Notes under the pieces: generated by a model | Databases searched by the model: none | The model's input: only the letters and a program-made list of their open reading frames with translations | What the model was told of the DNA's origin: nothing | Shown here: piece after piece, positions 1-11,807 of the stretch | Layout: each line of letters opens with the position of its first letter | How positions within the stretch are numbered: the first letter of the stretch is position 1 | Origin: Straminergon stramineum | Taxonomy: Eukaryota; Streptophyta; Bryopsida; Hypnales; Calliergonaceae | Length of the DNA: 64,000 nt | Assembly: GCA_963920665.1 (NCBI GenBank) | Contig: OY987273.1 | Location: forward strand, 10,294,501 to 10,358,500 | Reading direction: 5' to 3' | Made by a program: the position numbers and the translations under genes

Positions 1-154
1 AGTGCAATGCATTGTGAATAGGAAAGTGGACACATTGAAGTTTCTCCCTACTAGGAACAATTGGAAGTGCATTCATGCTAATGCTAATGAGGTATTATAA
101 TGAACCTGTAATATTATTGGTTAGAATTATTTCTAGCTTTTTTGGAGTGCAATG

Positions 155-345
155 TATCGAGAGATCCCCCGATACATTTTTCTAAACAAAATTGTCTTTG
201 TTCCTATCTTATTGAGAGATCTCCCAATACATTTCTCTACATGGGCTTGACTTCATTCATACCTTATTAGAAGATCTCCTGATACATTTCTCTAAATGAA
301 CTTGTCTTCATTCCTACCTTATCGGGAGATCTCCCAATGATTGTT
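155..345. repeat. 55-bp tandem array with a palindromic core, four units
   Basis: Four units repeat at an exact 55-bp spacing (the shared AGATC falls at 162, 217, 272 and 327). Each carries an imperfect palindrome near TCGGGAGATCTCCCGAT followed by an ACATTTCTCTA-type spacer. A related array with a 52-bp period lies at 39480-39670. No coding potential is visible in bases 1-600. Function is unknown; it may be a small satellite or the internal repeat of an old element. Confidence 0.75.
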
Positions 346-600
346 TTTGAAATCATTTGTCGCCACTATTGTGGTTGTGATTGCTCTTTGTGGTGTTGTC
401 AATTCTATAATTTCACTACATCTAATGCTTAGTCCTTGATTTTTAATTGTAGTTGAATGTAGAGTATGGCCTTCGTCCCATCACCCAATCTACTATTAGT
501 AGAATAAACAAGGAACACTTCAATAACGTTTTGATTAAGCTTGTAGGCAGCTCTTTTGCAAAGTTTACGAAGTGCAATGAATTGTAGCAATTCATTTTGA

Positions 601-1935
601 AATCACCAAAAGGAAGCTTGGACTTTGTGGAGTTCATGAAGTAGAGAATTGAACATCTTAATCATCAAGCATCTTGCCATCAATTGTATGCCTTGTGGTG
701 TGAGGAATCTAAGAAGAAACTTGAGGAGATATTGTGCACTATTCTCTAGAAGATGGATACAAGGAAGACAACTCTCCCAAGAATACAGGTGCTGACACAA
801 GCCACACAAGGTTTGGGTCAACTTTCCATGAGTGTAACTAGTATGGTGGCTCGTGGTCATACCAATGGTGCATATGCCCATTATGGACCAGCGTGCTAGC
901 CGAGCGACTCAAACTTCACCATTTCATCATTGACTAAATTGTTTCGTGGACTTCTAGGTCCACCAATTCGGAAGACTGGCAACCTCTTCCCCTATCCGCC
1001 TATGAATGCAATGTTTTAGGCGCTACTTAGAGGAAAATCTAGGTATATGGACGCCTTGAAATTGATTCGAGAGGATGCCTGACGTGGATCTTGCCTTCTT
1101 CTTAAGAATCTCTATGTTCATTTTGACAACTCCACTACAAATAACAAGAACTAGTATTTCATGGTGTTCTTGTCCTTGCTTACTGCACGAGGAGTATTCA
1201 AGGAAATTCAGGTCTGTTTTTTACTAGTTGGACATACTCATGAGGACATTGATGCATATTTTAGCCACATGTCTAAGACTTTGAAGAGAAAGAATACATT
1301 TGTCATTACAAACCTTATGAAAGCCTTCACGGAGTCCTAGGAATTGTCATTCATGCTAGATTTCATCCCAAAAGTGGTAGATTTCAAGTCGTTTGTCAAG
1401 AGTTATCTATGTAGTGGCACAGCTAAATTAATTGATTTGGAAGAGATGCACCTCTTTTGGTTCTACATGGATTCTGATGGAGTCCTTGTCATGAAGTATA
1501 AGAAGTCAGCAGTTGATTCGTAGTGGCTATAATTTGATGGACCTTCGTGATGCTTGTAGAAGAAAGACCAAAACAGTTGGCCGAAGCTCCCTCACGGTTT
1601 TCCTAAAAGTGTTCCTTTGAAGCCCATGTGGGGTAGCGAAGTTCCGGTAGCATCAAGGAATGAAGAGAAGGTGGTTGAAGCAGGACAAAAAGTGACCTTA
1701 AACAAGGGTTTGATTATGTTAGGACTTGAAAAGTACATTGGTCTATGGGAAGATGGAATGTCCAAATGCGAGGGATTTGCAACCACTTTTGCTCCATATA
1801 TGGAGTATTGGAAATGTGTGTTGTGTGAGGTCATGGAGCCACTTCTAAACTGTCCTCTAGAATAGGTTGAAGGCTTCTAGCCAAAGTACGATTGGAAGGT
1901 GCAAGAATCATCTTGCTTGGGGCCGACAATCAATC
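601..1935 (+). pseudogene. DUF7869-type gene, 5' part, interrupted by a CACTA element
   Basis: The plus strand carries broken reading frames with landmarks of the DUF7869 family of uncharacterised plant and algal proteins. There is a KMDTRKTTLP-like segment near 750-790, then HFDNSTTNNKN near 1115-1155, and the hallmark GHTHEDIDAYFS near 1228-1266. In-frame stops follow NKN, ES and DS, mostly TAG, and look like decayed Gln codons. The frame 1617-1865 continues the same protein past two further TAG stops to the CACTA end at 1936. Joining 1935 to the sequence after 37704 keeps the frame (PTIN-PIDMI), so the 3' part is at 37702-38150. Family assignment is from remembered motifs; the start is not identified. 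The function of the family is unknown to me. Confidence 0.6.
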
Positions 1936-1980
1936 CACTACAAGAAAATGGCCAAATATGTGACTACAAAAGAATGACTT
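1936..1980 (+). repeat. CACTA left terminal inverted repeat
   Basis: About 45 bp beginning with CACTACAAGAAAATGG; it matches the reverse complement of 37657-37701 with few differences. Subterminal repeats follow to roughly 2800, with no gene seen there. Confidence 0.9.
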
Positions 1981-2879
1981 CATGTAAAATACGACTTTAG
2001 TGTGACTGGAGCTCCCTAATTGCACCATCGTGGGTATGTCTATAGCATCCGAGTTAGGGTGCAATTGCATTCGTGACTATAGGATGACCCCGATGACGGG
2101 GGGCAGTTTCATCTACCTAATTCTCTTGACAGTGTCGGAGATTTTCTAATGTGGTAGGTTTAGGGTTCCATTGTGGACACGCAGTCGTGAAGGAGTTAGT
2201 AGTTGTCATACACTATAACTTACGATGACTTTGACGCGACTACAAGATGACTTAAGGGATACTTGGACATGCAACAGAGTTCAAGGACTAAATATCCTTC
2301 TTGCAAGCAAGTGAACACGTGTCAATTAGGGGCTGGCAATAATAGAAAATTCGAAGTGAATTTCTTCATGATTTCAGAATCCACCATGTTTTTTTCATCA
2401 CAGCAAGTATAATTGCTTTTGCAAAAGTTAAATGGAAGGCACTCAATACTATAGAATTGCATTGTAGTGGGTCATGGTGATAGGAAACTTGGGAATTTTT
2501 AGCCAAGGATACTTCAATACATTTCAAAAATGCCCATAGTTAGAGGGTCACTCTATGCATAGTATAAGCAACTTCCAAACTGGGGCCATGTGTATTTTTC
2601 CTGTTACCCATAGGTGTTGACGTGATTGCTCAATGACTTCTACATGTCTCCGCTGCCACTAAGTACTAACTAAGATGTCACTGAAAGGGTAATGTAAGGG
2701 ACATTGACTACTAGTGCACTACTGAACTACGTCACTAGTGCTTTGAGTGTTGTAGTTTTGTGGAAAAGTTGTGAGTGTCATGTAAGACATAGCTTTCAAG
2801 TGTGAGATGTCTAGACACACAGTTGTTGACAATCTTAGAAATCACTACAACAACAAGTCTTTGTATTCTCACCGTTATT

Positions 2880-5278
2880 CTTCTTAGGCCAATAGGTTGT
2901 CTTCTACAGACAAATCTATGGCACCAACTAAATTCATTGTATCCATTGGTGCTGGCAGTTGATGGAGAGCACTAAGGCCTACACTCTCTATTGTAGTGCT
3001 GATAAATGCATCCATTGTGTCCAGAACTTCTCGCTTCACTCGGGCTTCCTTTCGTAAAACAACTTTCTAACCTAGTCTCTCCACAACATCCGAGAAAAAA
3101 CCCTAAGTGGCCTGGCTAGGAAAGATGAATGGCTCAGCTAAGTGTAGGAGTTTGTGACAGAAGTTCACCACCAGAAATCTAGCGTCGTCTCGAGTGTACG
3201 TTGGGAGACCTCGGTTGTCGTAGGGCTTGACCCACTCACATCACATGAGAATGATTTTTGTTTGCAGTGCTCCGTAATCTAGAAGCAGTATGTCTTGTAA
3301 AACTCCAACATATGGAACTGTTGCATCCGCTTCATTTTCGAAGGGTAATTTGAATAGTCAAGCTACGCCACTATTGTAGCTCACCATTCTTGTAGACGTC
3401 TCGTCCTCCACATGGAAGTGGTTACCGAACGCCGTCATTTGCGTATATTGAGTTGCCACTTGAGATGGCTTCTTACTTAATAAGAGGCGGTCCATGTCCT
3501 CTGGGTTCCTCAGATTCAAGTTGGACTCCTCAACAGAGTTCCGAATCCATTCTGCTAGTGCTGGAATGGACGGATTTGTCCTCTCCTCAATCCTCCACTT
3601 CTTGTGAGAAGGTAAACTTTTCACAATCAGGTGGAATCCCATATTTAATTTCGGAAAGAAAAAACAAAAACATGCAAGGCATAAGGGGCCCACGTGATGT
3701 GACTAGACACTGCACATATATACTATTTAGAAGTGACTTAGTACAATCGCTATGGAGTCGTCCAACTAGGGAATGACTTCATCTAACTTTCCACAAATGA
3801 CTTCATCGCATCTTCCATGAAACTACCAGGTGACATTGTGGACATGCTAAACGCCTACACTGCAGTGTTCTGCAATGGGTGCATCAAGGATATGTAGCAA
3901 GTGCCTTGAAAAGGAAAGGATTTAATTGGATTTTACTCGTAAAAATCCTCCATAACTGCCACATTTGTCAGCACGTACTGGTGTGCTACATCCCGGAGCT
4001 CAGGACTCATCACATACTGTTTGCCTACTCCTTGGAGCACTTCCTCAACATCACCATACTCTTCGTCTTCGTCCCATACTCGTCTTGTTGTAGCCTCAAA
4101 TCTCTGAAAGTACTCAGTTATAAAGCCAAGGCACTCATCTTTCAAGTAGCCCTCCGCCATACAAGCTTCGGGGCGTGCCATATTCCGCACGTGGTTCTTC
4201 AGCACTTTCATGTATCGTTCAACTAAATACATCCACCTTGTGCTCATTGGTCTGCACAAGTCCAGCTCCTTTGCCAGATGATAAGGGAGATGTGTCATTA
4301 TGTCAAAAAAAGATGGTGGAAATTCAATCTCCAATAGAGCCATGCTCTCTGCAACATCAACTTCTAGTGATGCAAAGTCTGTTGGATTGTAAACTTTGGT
4401 GCACAAGCGCTTGAAGACCTTGCACATTCGCATTACAGCCATGCGTGGCCCAGGTTGCATTAGCCCTCGTAGTACTAATGGAAAAACCTGCTGCATTAAC
4501 ACATGGTAATCATGGGACTTCAGGCCGCCAAAGTTTTTCTTCTGGATGCACTTGCCAAGGTCAAATGAATAGCCGCTCGGTGTCTTCAAAGACTCAAGAT
4601 AGCTTGCAAACTTCTCAAATTCACTATCCGACATAACAAAAGAAGCACGAGGCTTCACCATCTTCCCCAATTTCCGTGGATTTGGTGTCAACCAAAGGTG
4701 CTTCCTAATATTCCGCCGTTGCAAATCTCTCCTCACCTTCACAGTATCTTTCTTCCCTATAATGGTTTTCAAAAAATTCTTTGCCAAATTCATTTCGTAG
4801 TGCATAGCATCCAATGTGTAGGGAATTAGAAGTTTCTGTGGAGCAACACATTGAGGCTTAGTAGAGAAACTTCAGATTCTCAAAGTAGTGGTTCGTAGGC
4901 TTGATCATGTCTAAGCAACAGAACTTCCTTGTCAAAGACGGGACACAGTTCTAAAGATACTAAACATTCCAGAACCACGACAACCTCAGACTTCCCTTCT
5001 CCGCTTGCAATTGCACTATAGGACGGTTCCAATCAACCCCCCAATGAGACTAGTCATTCCAAGGCACTAGGTGTGACTGCATACATTTTCTACACTTGGA
5101 TCCGACTACTGGGACACTCCATAAGCGCCTAGGAGTCACCCAAAAGTCAATGTTGTGACTAAGGGAATGCAGTGCTTCAACTTACCTTCTAATACGGCAA
5201 TCGGAAGAGACTACTTAGTCGCTTGATGCCGTGTAGCTTGGAAGGGTCCCCGGCACTACCATCTCTATGTCTTGATGC
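2880..5278 (-). pseudogene. CACTA transposase TNP2, C-terminal half (DUF4218 then DUF4216)
   Basis: The minus strand directly beside the hAT insertion encodes AWRASRHRDGS, then SKLHGIKRLSSLFRLPY, then PYTLDAMHYEMNLAKN. These are the TNP2 segments leading to its conserved 'LDVMH..KN' motif. The open stretch 4814-3933 is a DUF4218-type domain (HYHVLMQQVFPLVLRG, PYHLAKELDLCRPMSTRWMY, RYMKVLKNHVRN, AEGYLKDE). The stretch 3693 to about 2880 resembles DUF4216 (VSYNSGVA, YVGVLQDILLLDYG, CEWVKPYDNRG). Frameshifts and stops occur at 4815-5200, and an intron is likely near 3700-3930. The N-terminal half is at 26528-28150, beyond the hAT element. TNP2 is the catalytic transposase of CACTA elements. Confidence 0.82.
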
Positions 5279-5286
5279 TCTCCAAG
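5279..5286. other. 8-bp target-site duplication of giant hAT copy 1, left
   Basis: TCTCCAAG lies immediately outside the left terminus. The partner at 26528-26535 is TCTCCAGG, 7 of 8 identical. On the TNP2 strand the duplicated bases make Ala-Trp-Arg appear at the end of the N-terminal half and again at the start of the C-terminal half. Confidence 0.85.
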
Positions 5287-5289
5287 CAG

Positions 5290-5608
5290 GGTTGACAGGG
5301 CGTCTTGGCGCAGCCACCAGCATCCGTGTCGGCGACCCCCCCGGACGTCCTATGACATTCGCAAAATCACGTTTTTACCCTAGGGTAATTTCCCGTCCAT
5401 GACCCCGTCCGCACCGCCATCTGCGGTTTCTACGGCCTATCCGCCTGTCCCCGACCATGTCCGCGACCTCGTCCACGGTTTCTGCGGCCCGTCCGCCATC
5501 CCGTCCGCTCGTCCGCAACCCCATCCGCGGATTCTGCAGCCCATCCGCCAATCCGTTGGCCCGTCTGCGGTCTCTGGAGCCCATCCGCCAACCTGTCCGA
5601 CCGCTTAA
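5290..5608. promoter_or_regulatory. Left terminal region: TIR, subterminal palindrome and GTCCG island
   Basis: After the terminus comes a stretch sharing short blocks with the right end (GGTTGAC, GCGTC, GGACGTCC, ACATTCGC). A palindrome TTTACCCTAGGGTAA follows near 5374-5388, then about 200 bp of CCCGTCCGC/CATCCGCC-type repeats (5394-5607). GC content is far above the flanks. Overlapping open frames here are a by-product of the repeat and I do not call them genes. The pattern resembles subterminal transposase-binding arrays, but binding is inferred. Confidence 0.65.
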
Positions 5609-6164
5609 GACTCCCCGAATTTAGTCTCTATCCTTATTTTTTTATTCTAAGAGAATTTCTAATGCGATTTTATTTTTGAAATTTGGTACAGTTCATGCTC
5701 ATTTCTAAGAGTCCTTAGCAATGAACAAAAAGAACATTGCAATTTACAAATTTGTAAAGAGAAAAGTCATTTATTTTCATAATTCATTTTTGAGTGTTGC
5801 AATAGAATTTCAAAGGATTTTTTTAATAAATATACAAAGAACCGGTACTCAAAATAACAAATTAATTACGGTTTCGGGTTTAGGAAAATATTGGACACAC
5901 ATACATTTTGTAACCCATTCATTTAGAGCTTAATTTCCTATTTTCCTTTGTTCATTTTATGAAAACAATGCAATGAAAAAAAAATTGAGGGTCTAAATTG
6001 GAAACCCAAAGGCTTCTAAAAATCCAAGTGTCGTAAAGTCCTAAACCTTTTTGAAAAAACACTAAAATTGAATCACTCTCATTTGTGATGAATTTACTAA
6101 TTACGTCTCTTCATAGTTGATTCATTATAAGTATACACACTAAAACAATAAAACCACAATTGCT
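5609..6164. other. AT-rich non-coding spacer
   Basis: No supported gene. The 70-residue frame at 5721-5933 has no recognisable domain, and the part of copy 2 that could test it lies beyond the window. Confidence 0.6.
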
Positions 6165-7094
6165 TTAACCCCTAAAGGACCATTGTTCCCTCGGGGGACA
6201 AAATGGATTTTGGGCAGGTTCCTATGACTTCAATTTTTAGTCAAACTTTTTGAAACTTTCTCATAAGATAGAAAAACTGATAAGCTTCGTGGGAATATAA
6301 TTTTTATTTCAATCGGTGCCCGGGAGCAAAAGTTATGCCATCTTAAACATAATTTTCATATCACTGGGCAGAAAAATAAATCCACAAAAAATTGAAATCT
6401 AATTTAAAATTTTTTTTTCTTATAGATTATATTTTTGTCTACATGTGAAGCTTTGATTCATTCCATTTGGATTAGTAATGTGAAAGTTATGAACAATATT
6501 GTTTTTTGGGCAATATGAGCATCTTCTTGAAAAAATAACTTATAGGATTCATTTCTGAATGCAATTTTCACAATTTTGCAAAAAATATTGTTTGACAAAG
6601 TTAAATTTGTTTGCTAAAACAATCTCACCATTGGGATTATTGAGTTTCAATCCCATCTTAGAGCTATTAATGATTTAGTTTTTCATGTAATCTTGGACCT
6701 ACTTCTACTTAACAATTTTTTAGAGAATGAAAATCAAGAGTTTTTCTTTAGAAATTTTTTTCCTAGAACATCAACTCAATTCTTCAACACAGAAAATTTT
6801 AAATTCACAGTCCCTAGTGCAAAAAATTTCAACAAAAGGTGGTCAAAGTCATCTGAAATTGCAGGCCAGTGTTCAAAAAAACTTCTTTTTCCAACTTTGA
6901 ATGCTAATATCTCTCAATCTGTGCAATAAAAATTCATGAAATTTTTACCCCATGTTCTGAGACAAATAAAGTACAAGATCCAATGGTTAGATTTTTTTTA
7001 ACTATTTTTTTGGGATTTTATAGGTGAACACAGCAGAAATGGCAGTTTTGAGTGGTTTTTGACAGAAAAATGGCCTTGGTCCTTTAGGGGTTAA
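6165..7094. mobile_element. piggyBac-type MITE, 922 bp with TTAA target duplication
   Basis: The element runs 6169-7090. It starts CCCCTAAAGGACC and ends GGTCCTTTAGGGG, a perfect 13-bp inverted pair, and is flanked on both sides by TTAA (6165-6168 and 7091-7094). TTAA duplication and a CCC-start terminus are signatures of the piggyBac superfamily. The interior is AT-rich with no transposase, so it is non-autonomous. A related tail (GGCAGTTTTGAGTG followed by CTTTAGGG) occurs near 17110-17165 and in copy 2 near 57850-57905. Confidence 0.75.
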
Positions 7095-7545
7095 CGGGTC
7101 GTCATGATAATTCAAATATCAATGGAATTGTTGGAACACAACTTCTAAGAAGGTCCAAGTAATTCCATATCATAAATGAATGGTCTTCTTCCAAGACTTA
7201 TTCCAAATGAAATAGAACGGGCTCAGAAACTTTTGCACCCACACATCATACATCATGCAATTTGTCATACAAGCTTGTCAACTAAATAACCATCTACATT
7301 CAAGAAGAAATATTGCACTTTGCACTCAAACAAGAGATATTTTTGATTTGTCAAAAATTGATACTCATTCAAAAAGAATTCAAATACATGGAAAAATTCA
7401 AAATGTATGTCCAATTTCACATATATTGACATACTCTAGGGGTGCATATATACTAAGCAATCTACATGCATAAATCCAAAGTTCTACATTTATTAAATAT
7501 TTATAAAACTCTATATAGTGCACTCTTGCACTATATTACTAAATA

Positions 7546-9027
7546 CTAATATGAATGTCGGAAGTGTTCATCCGGCATAGGCCAATTGAATTGGCTAGTG
7601 AACCGATTGATGATGTGGGCCAAACCACCCTGATAACCATCACCTCTTTGACAAAGCCGATCCAAGTATTGGTGAAACACAATTCCCAATTGGTGGTGGC
7701 TAAACATGGCCATTGCATTTGTTTCCCGTTGCAATTTGCTATAGTTCTCTGACATGCATTGTTTATTGATCCTTTGAGCTATTTTACCAATTGCATATTC
7801 CTCCGATGCACGTGGTAAATGTGGAATGATTTCCACATTTGCATCTCTTCTATGCAAATATGCAATGCTTGGATCCACCTACCACCTCCTTGTTAAAGCT
7901 TCATTCATTTCACTTGTAGATGTGAACGTATACAAGGATTTCATCGGTTCGGTAGCTACAGTAGTCATGCCCCAATCGCAAATGCCAATGAAAACACGTG
8001 ATTCATCATCAGAAAAATGAAACATGATGTTGTCTGGAGAAATATCATTGTGTAGATGTCCAAATACATGTACCGCATTCATGATATGCACCAATGCCCA
8101 AGCAAGCTCGGTGCGCTTCTTCCGAAACCGAGCGAGATGAAAAGCTTTAGTCACATCGGACTTTGTTGGGTTCAAATACTGTAACCGAACATATATGTTG
8201 TTTGGATAATCGTTATCCAGGTTCAACATTTGCCGAAGTGTTCCGCCATTCCACCAATACAAGTACCCTTCATTTGTTCTTGCATGAAGTGCAATAAAAT
8301 GTATAATTCCTGAATGTGGAATCCTCACTGCCATTGATTCATTTTGATATTCCAACTTTGCAAGCTGAGGTTGCGTACCGTGGTGGTTGGATATCTTTGT
8401 TGTGAACTCCCAAGATGGAGCTATCCCTAGACATCCTTCAATTCTCACCCTCCGAATCGTTGCATATCTTCCCTTCATGATTAAGCCATCTTCAGGAATC
8501 ACCTGTGCAGTGTCCGGAAGTGCTATAAGATGACGTCTACCCATATCCAATTGAGTAAGACCCTCATCGCTAGTCCACCAACCCAATGACCCTCGTCTAT
8601 TACGCCTCTTCGCAAATGGGGCGCAACGCCCAATAAACAATTGAGCTTTGAGAATGACTTGCTCAAAGGCTTCATCATTTGCACGATGTTGTTTCTCGTA
8701 TTTTCCGAGAACCACATCAGCGTTCCACAATGCATCATGCACCTTGTTCTCCAAACATTTGTTGAAACCCCTCTTCTCCGTCTCATGTTGCCATTGCGGA
8801 ACGTATAAGGCATCCAACATTCTCTGCGTCATGTCTGCCTTGAATTTGGATGGACACTCCTCTCCATATCTTACATATTTTGTGTCAAGAGACACAGTGG
8901 TTTCCAATTCATAGAATTTTGCAATGCATTCGGTCATGAATGCTTTGCATGCACCGGATGGAATTTCCTTACTTTCCACCTCCTGTACCACTTGTTTTCC
9001 CTTTGCCGCCTTCTTCGATCTTGGCAT
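7546..9027 (-). pseudogene. Protein-kinase-like cargo gene of hAT copy 1, one internal stop
   Basis: About 490 codons from the ATG at 9027, beginning with a basic MPRSKKAAKGK stretch that could be a nuclear signal. The first roughly 170 residues have no domain I recognise. Kinase features follow: GRYATIRRVRI as a glycine-loop-like strand, a Lys-containing strand (TTKIS here, AAKIS in copy 2), HLHNDISPDNIMF as catalytic loop with HND in place of HRD, and GICDWG in the DFG position. Both Asp residues and the loop Asn are present, so catalysis is conceivable but unproven. A TAG at 7879-7881, shared with copy 2, separates the kinase core from a C-terminal lobe-like part (VDPSIAYLHRRD to the end). 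It may be an ancestral nonsense change or a mis-seen intron. A GTCCG island lies 200-600 bp upstream. Target unknown. Confidence 0.7.
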
Positions 9028-9189
9028 CGTGATAAATTTTTAATACCCAAAATTTGTAACTAAAACTTCGAAGTTCGCTACAAAAAATGGCAATAGTGGG
9101 GCCCCCAAATAAGACTTCCGCCTTCCCGAGGAGAGGAACCAATGGAGGACAAACCACCAAGCTCTCCACTCCACACTTGCAAAATGCAA

Positions 9190-9610
9190 GGGGCAAGGCA
9201 AAAGTGATTGCGGACGGGCCGTCCACCCCTCTTATACGAGGCAAATGGCTCGTCCCCATCCGCCTCCTCGTGGCCGTCCGATCATGTGGACGGCATTCCG
9301 TCCACCTCGTCGCAGTCGTCTGATCATTCGGCCACACTCCGACCACCTCGAGATGGCTGTCCGCCTTGTCGTGGCCGTCTGATTCTGGGGACGGTCTTCC
9401 ATCCACCCCAAGCCAGCCGTCCAACCGTACAGACAGTCATCCGTCCACCTTGAGCCAGCCGTCCGATCAAGAGGATGATCGGCGTTCGCCAAATCCAACG
9501 ACTGGCTTGTCGCGGACGCTGCGAGCTCGTCCGATCGGACGGATGGCAGGCTGTCCGTAGGATCGGACGGTGTGGATGGCGTGGATGCAGTAGCATGTCC
9601 GGCGACGGCA
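9190..9610. promoter_or_regulatory. GTCCG-type GC island upstream of the kinase gene
   Basis: About 400 bp rich in GTCCGATC/GTCCACC/GGACGG words in both orientations. Many overlapping open frames on both strands arise from the lack of stop words. The counterpart in copy 2 is at 61890-62330. The position just upstream of the gene start suggests a promoter or a transposase-binding array; this is inference. Confidence 0.55.
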
Positions 9611-10724
9611 AACAGATGAAACGAGGTGGATGGAAGAGATGAATTGCACGATCGGAGATTTTAATTTCTCTTGAACATCTCTAAGTCAAACATAGGTATC
9701 ATATTCAATATTTCAGTTTCAAACCGAAGTAAGAATCAAGTAAATCATCTATCATGGAAATGAAAAAAAATTATAGAGGGATAGTCGGTGACGTTTGCTT
9801 GTTTGAAATACTCTCACCATTGAGATTCTCATGTTTACATAATTCTTTCTTAAAATTGTTAATGTTCTAGTATCTATCTTGAATATATTCAACTTATCAA
9901 TTCTCTTATGAATAAAAACTAAACATCTTTTGGGGGAATTTTTCTTCCTACATTCTCATGCTCTCGTCTAAATTCTTCAAGTCTTCAACATACAAAATTA
10001 TAAAATCGTACTCATAAGTGGAAATATTTATTGTTTCAATAATTAGAAGCCAAAAATCTAGTCAAGCAAATAGCAAAATCATTTGTTTCAATCACCTTGA
10101 ATGCAAATAGCAAAATATCTTACAATCTATGTGGGTTAAGTTTTTGAAATTACTTCTACACATTCATAAATTGCTATAGTACAAAATCGTACAATCTGAC
10201 ATGCCAAAAACATTGTTCCTACATTTTCTAGTTCTTTGTAATTGAAATGGCAATTCTAAATCACTAAATGGTCTTGGATGGAAAAAAGCCTTCAAACTTC
10301 TAGGGTTTAGGGTTCAATTTCTAATAGCAAATGAAACTAAAATGGTGGTTCTCACTATTCTACAAACCTCTATTGTATATTTGGGACATCTTTTGCATTT
10401 GCAATTCACCTATTCACATTGAATGATTGAAATGAGAAAATTATAGAAAGTGGTCCAATACATTTTCCATTTTCACAAATATCCATTAACCCATAGTCAT
10501 ACATCAATGGTATTAAATCCTAAAATTTACATGACATAAATATCACTTTATTAAAATATAAAAATACAATGTATTTGTATCAAAATCACAAAAACGTGAT
10601 TACAACTCGTCAAGAGCATTGTGCTATATTTGCCGCACTCTCCCGTCTATGTACATTACAATGAGTGAACCATACAGTAAAACAAACATAAGATGACTAG
10701 AATACCATACTCTGCTTAACTACT
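9611..10724. other. AT-rich non-coding spacer with a short TTTAGGG motif
   Basis: No gene is supported. It is collinear with 60828-61889 of copy 2. A TAGGGTTTAGGG stretch lies near 10301-10312. This is probably the 3' flank of the short zinc-finger gene and the 5' spacer of the kinase island. Confidence 0.6.
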
Positions 10725-11807
10725 TTACTTGGAATCGGAATCCAAATCGGAATCCTTGTTTTCATTTGGGCCTAAAGGATGTACCCCAATATATGGTCCA
10801 CCCCCATAGTTGTAACCATATCCACTTGATGCACCTCCTTTTCCATATTCATTTCCATAAGAAGGACCTCCAAAGGTTGGAGGAGGAATTGGAGCACTTT
10901 CACTTGATCCGCCATAATAAGGGCCTCCCTGATGCCCATATGAACCATGTGTAGTCGATCCAGAGTAGTATTGAGAGCCTCCTTGGCTAGAACCACCATA
11001 TTGACCATAGTGTGTCGGTCCATGGCTTCCTCCTATACTTTGAGAGCCAACTTGGGGGGCATTACCATAATCTAAACCACCTGTCCCATCTCGTGATCCA
11101 CGTGCATTATAGTCACGGTAGTAGGACCCATCATGTTGCCGACCCCGGTCTTCCACGCTTCGACGCATGGCCTCTTGTATTTGTTGTTGGTACTCAATGT
11201 CTTCCTGATCTTCTCGACGTTCGTGTCTCTCACCAAATGTCACAGGTGCTAGATCATCTTCATCTGACCAATCATCTTCAGCATCCTTCAAGACGACCGA
11301 AGGAAGTCCTCCATAGCCTCGATTGGACCACTCCAGCATGCAATCGCTTGGTCCAATCTAGTTAGTAGGAATTATGGCTTCCTCGCGAGTTAAATTCTTG
11401 ACATTGCGCCCTGCAACCGTGCGCCAATCTACTTCTTTATGGAGTACTATCTCTGCCCAAATCATGGCCATGTTCGAGTAGTTCATGACGTTTGGTTTGG
11501 AGCTTGGTAAACGTGATGCAAATGTTATCTCCTCGTAGTGGCGATCAAAGTGCTTGCTCTTACATGTGAACATTTGTCCCTCCCAATGACGAACTTGCAC
11601 CTCTGCGCGATCATGTGGCCATAGTTTGGAGAGGTGCATCATTTTGACATACTTCTTGCATGTTGTGCAATCCCATATTTTCTTGGGCTCCTTTTCCCAT
11701 CCCTTCTCCGCAACACAAGTTACGTCTTCCAAATCTCTCCAATTGATCTCTTGTGATTTCCCCTTCTTACTACCTCCACCACTTCCACGCGACATGATAA
11801 CCTCCAA
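10725..11807 (-). pseudogene. Short zinc-finger cargo gene with Gly/Ser/Tyr-rich tail (copy 1)
   Basis: About 360 codons from the ATG at 11807, read through one TAG at 11358-11360; copy 2 has TGG (Trp) at that codon. Residues 1-25 are basic and Gly/Ser/Lys-rich. Residues 40-110 contain TCKKYVKM, then HLSKLWPHD, then CKSKHFDRHYEE, a Cys/His pattern that could bind zinc. NYSNMAMIWAEI and KEVDW follow. The same motif order is seen in the long cargo gene at 18868-21671, so the two are paralogues. After an acidic stretch (DAEDDWSDEDD) the tail is low-complexity, rich in Gly, Ser, Tyr and His (GGSSQGGSQYYSGS), like RNA-binding or condensate-forming proteins. I do not recognise a named family and assign no function. 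Confidence 0.65.

Noticed and set aside
318..338. GGGAGATCTCCC word resembling a cloning-vector junction
   Set aside because: It is one of four units of a 55-bp natural repeat with variants, and no vector sequence surrounds it.
443..881. Minus-strand ORFs at the left end
   Set aside because: The plus strand here carries the DUF7869-like relic; the minus frames have no supporting motif.
9087..9649. Cluster of overlapping ORFs on both strands
   Set aside because: All fall in the GTCCG island, where stop words are rare; the frames are not preserved in copy 2.
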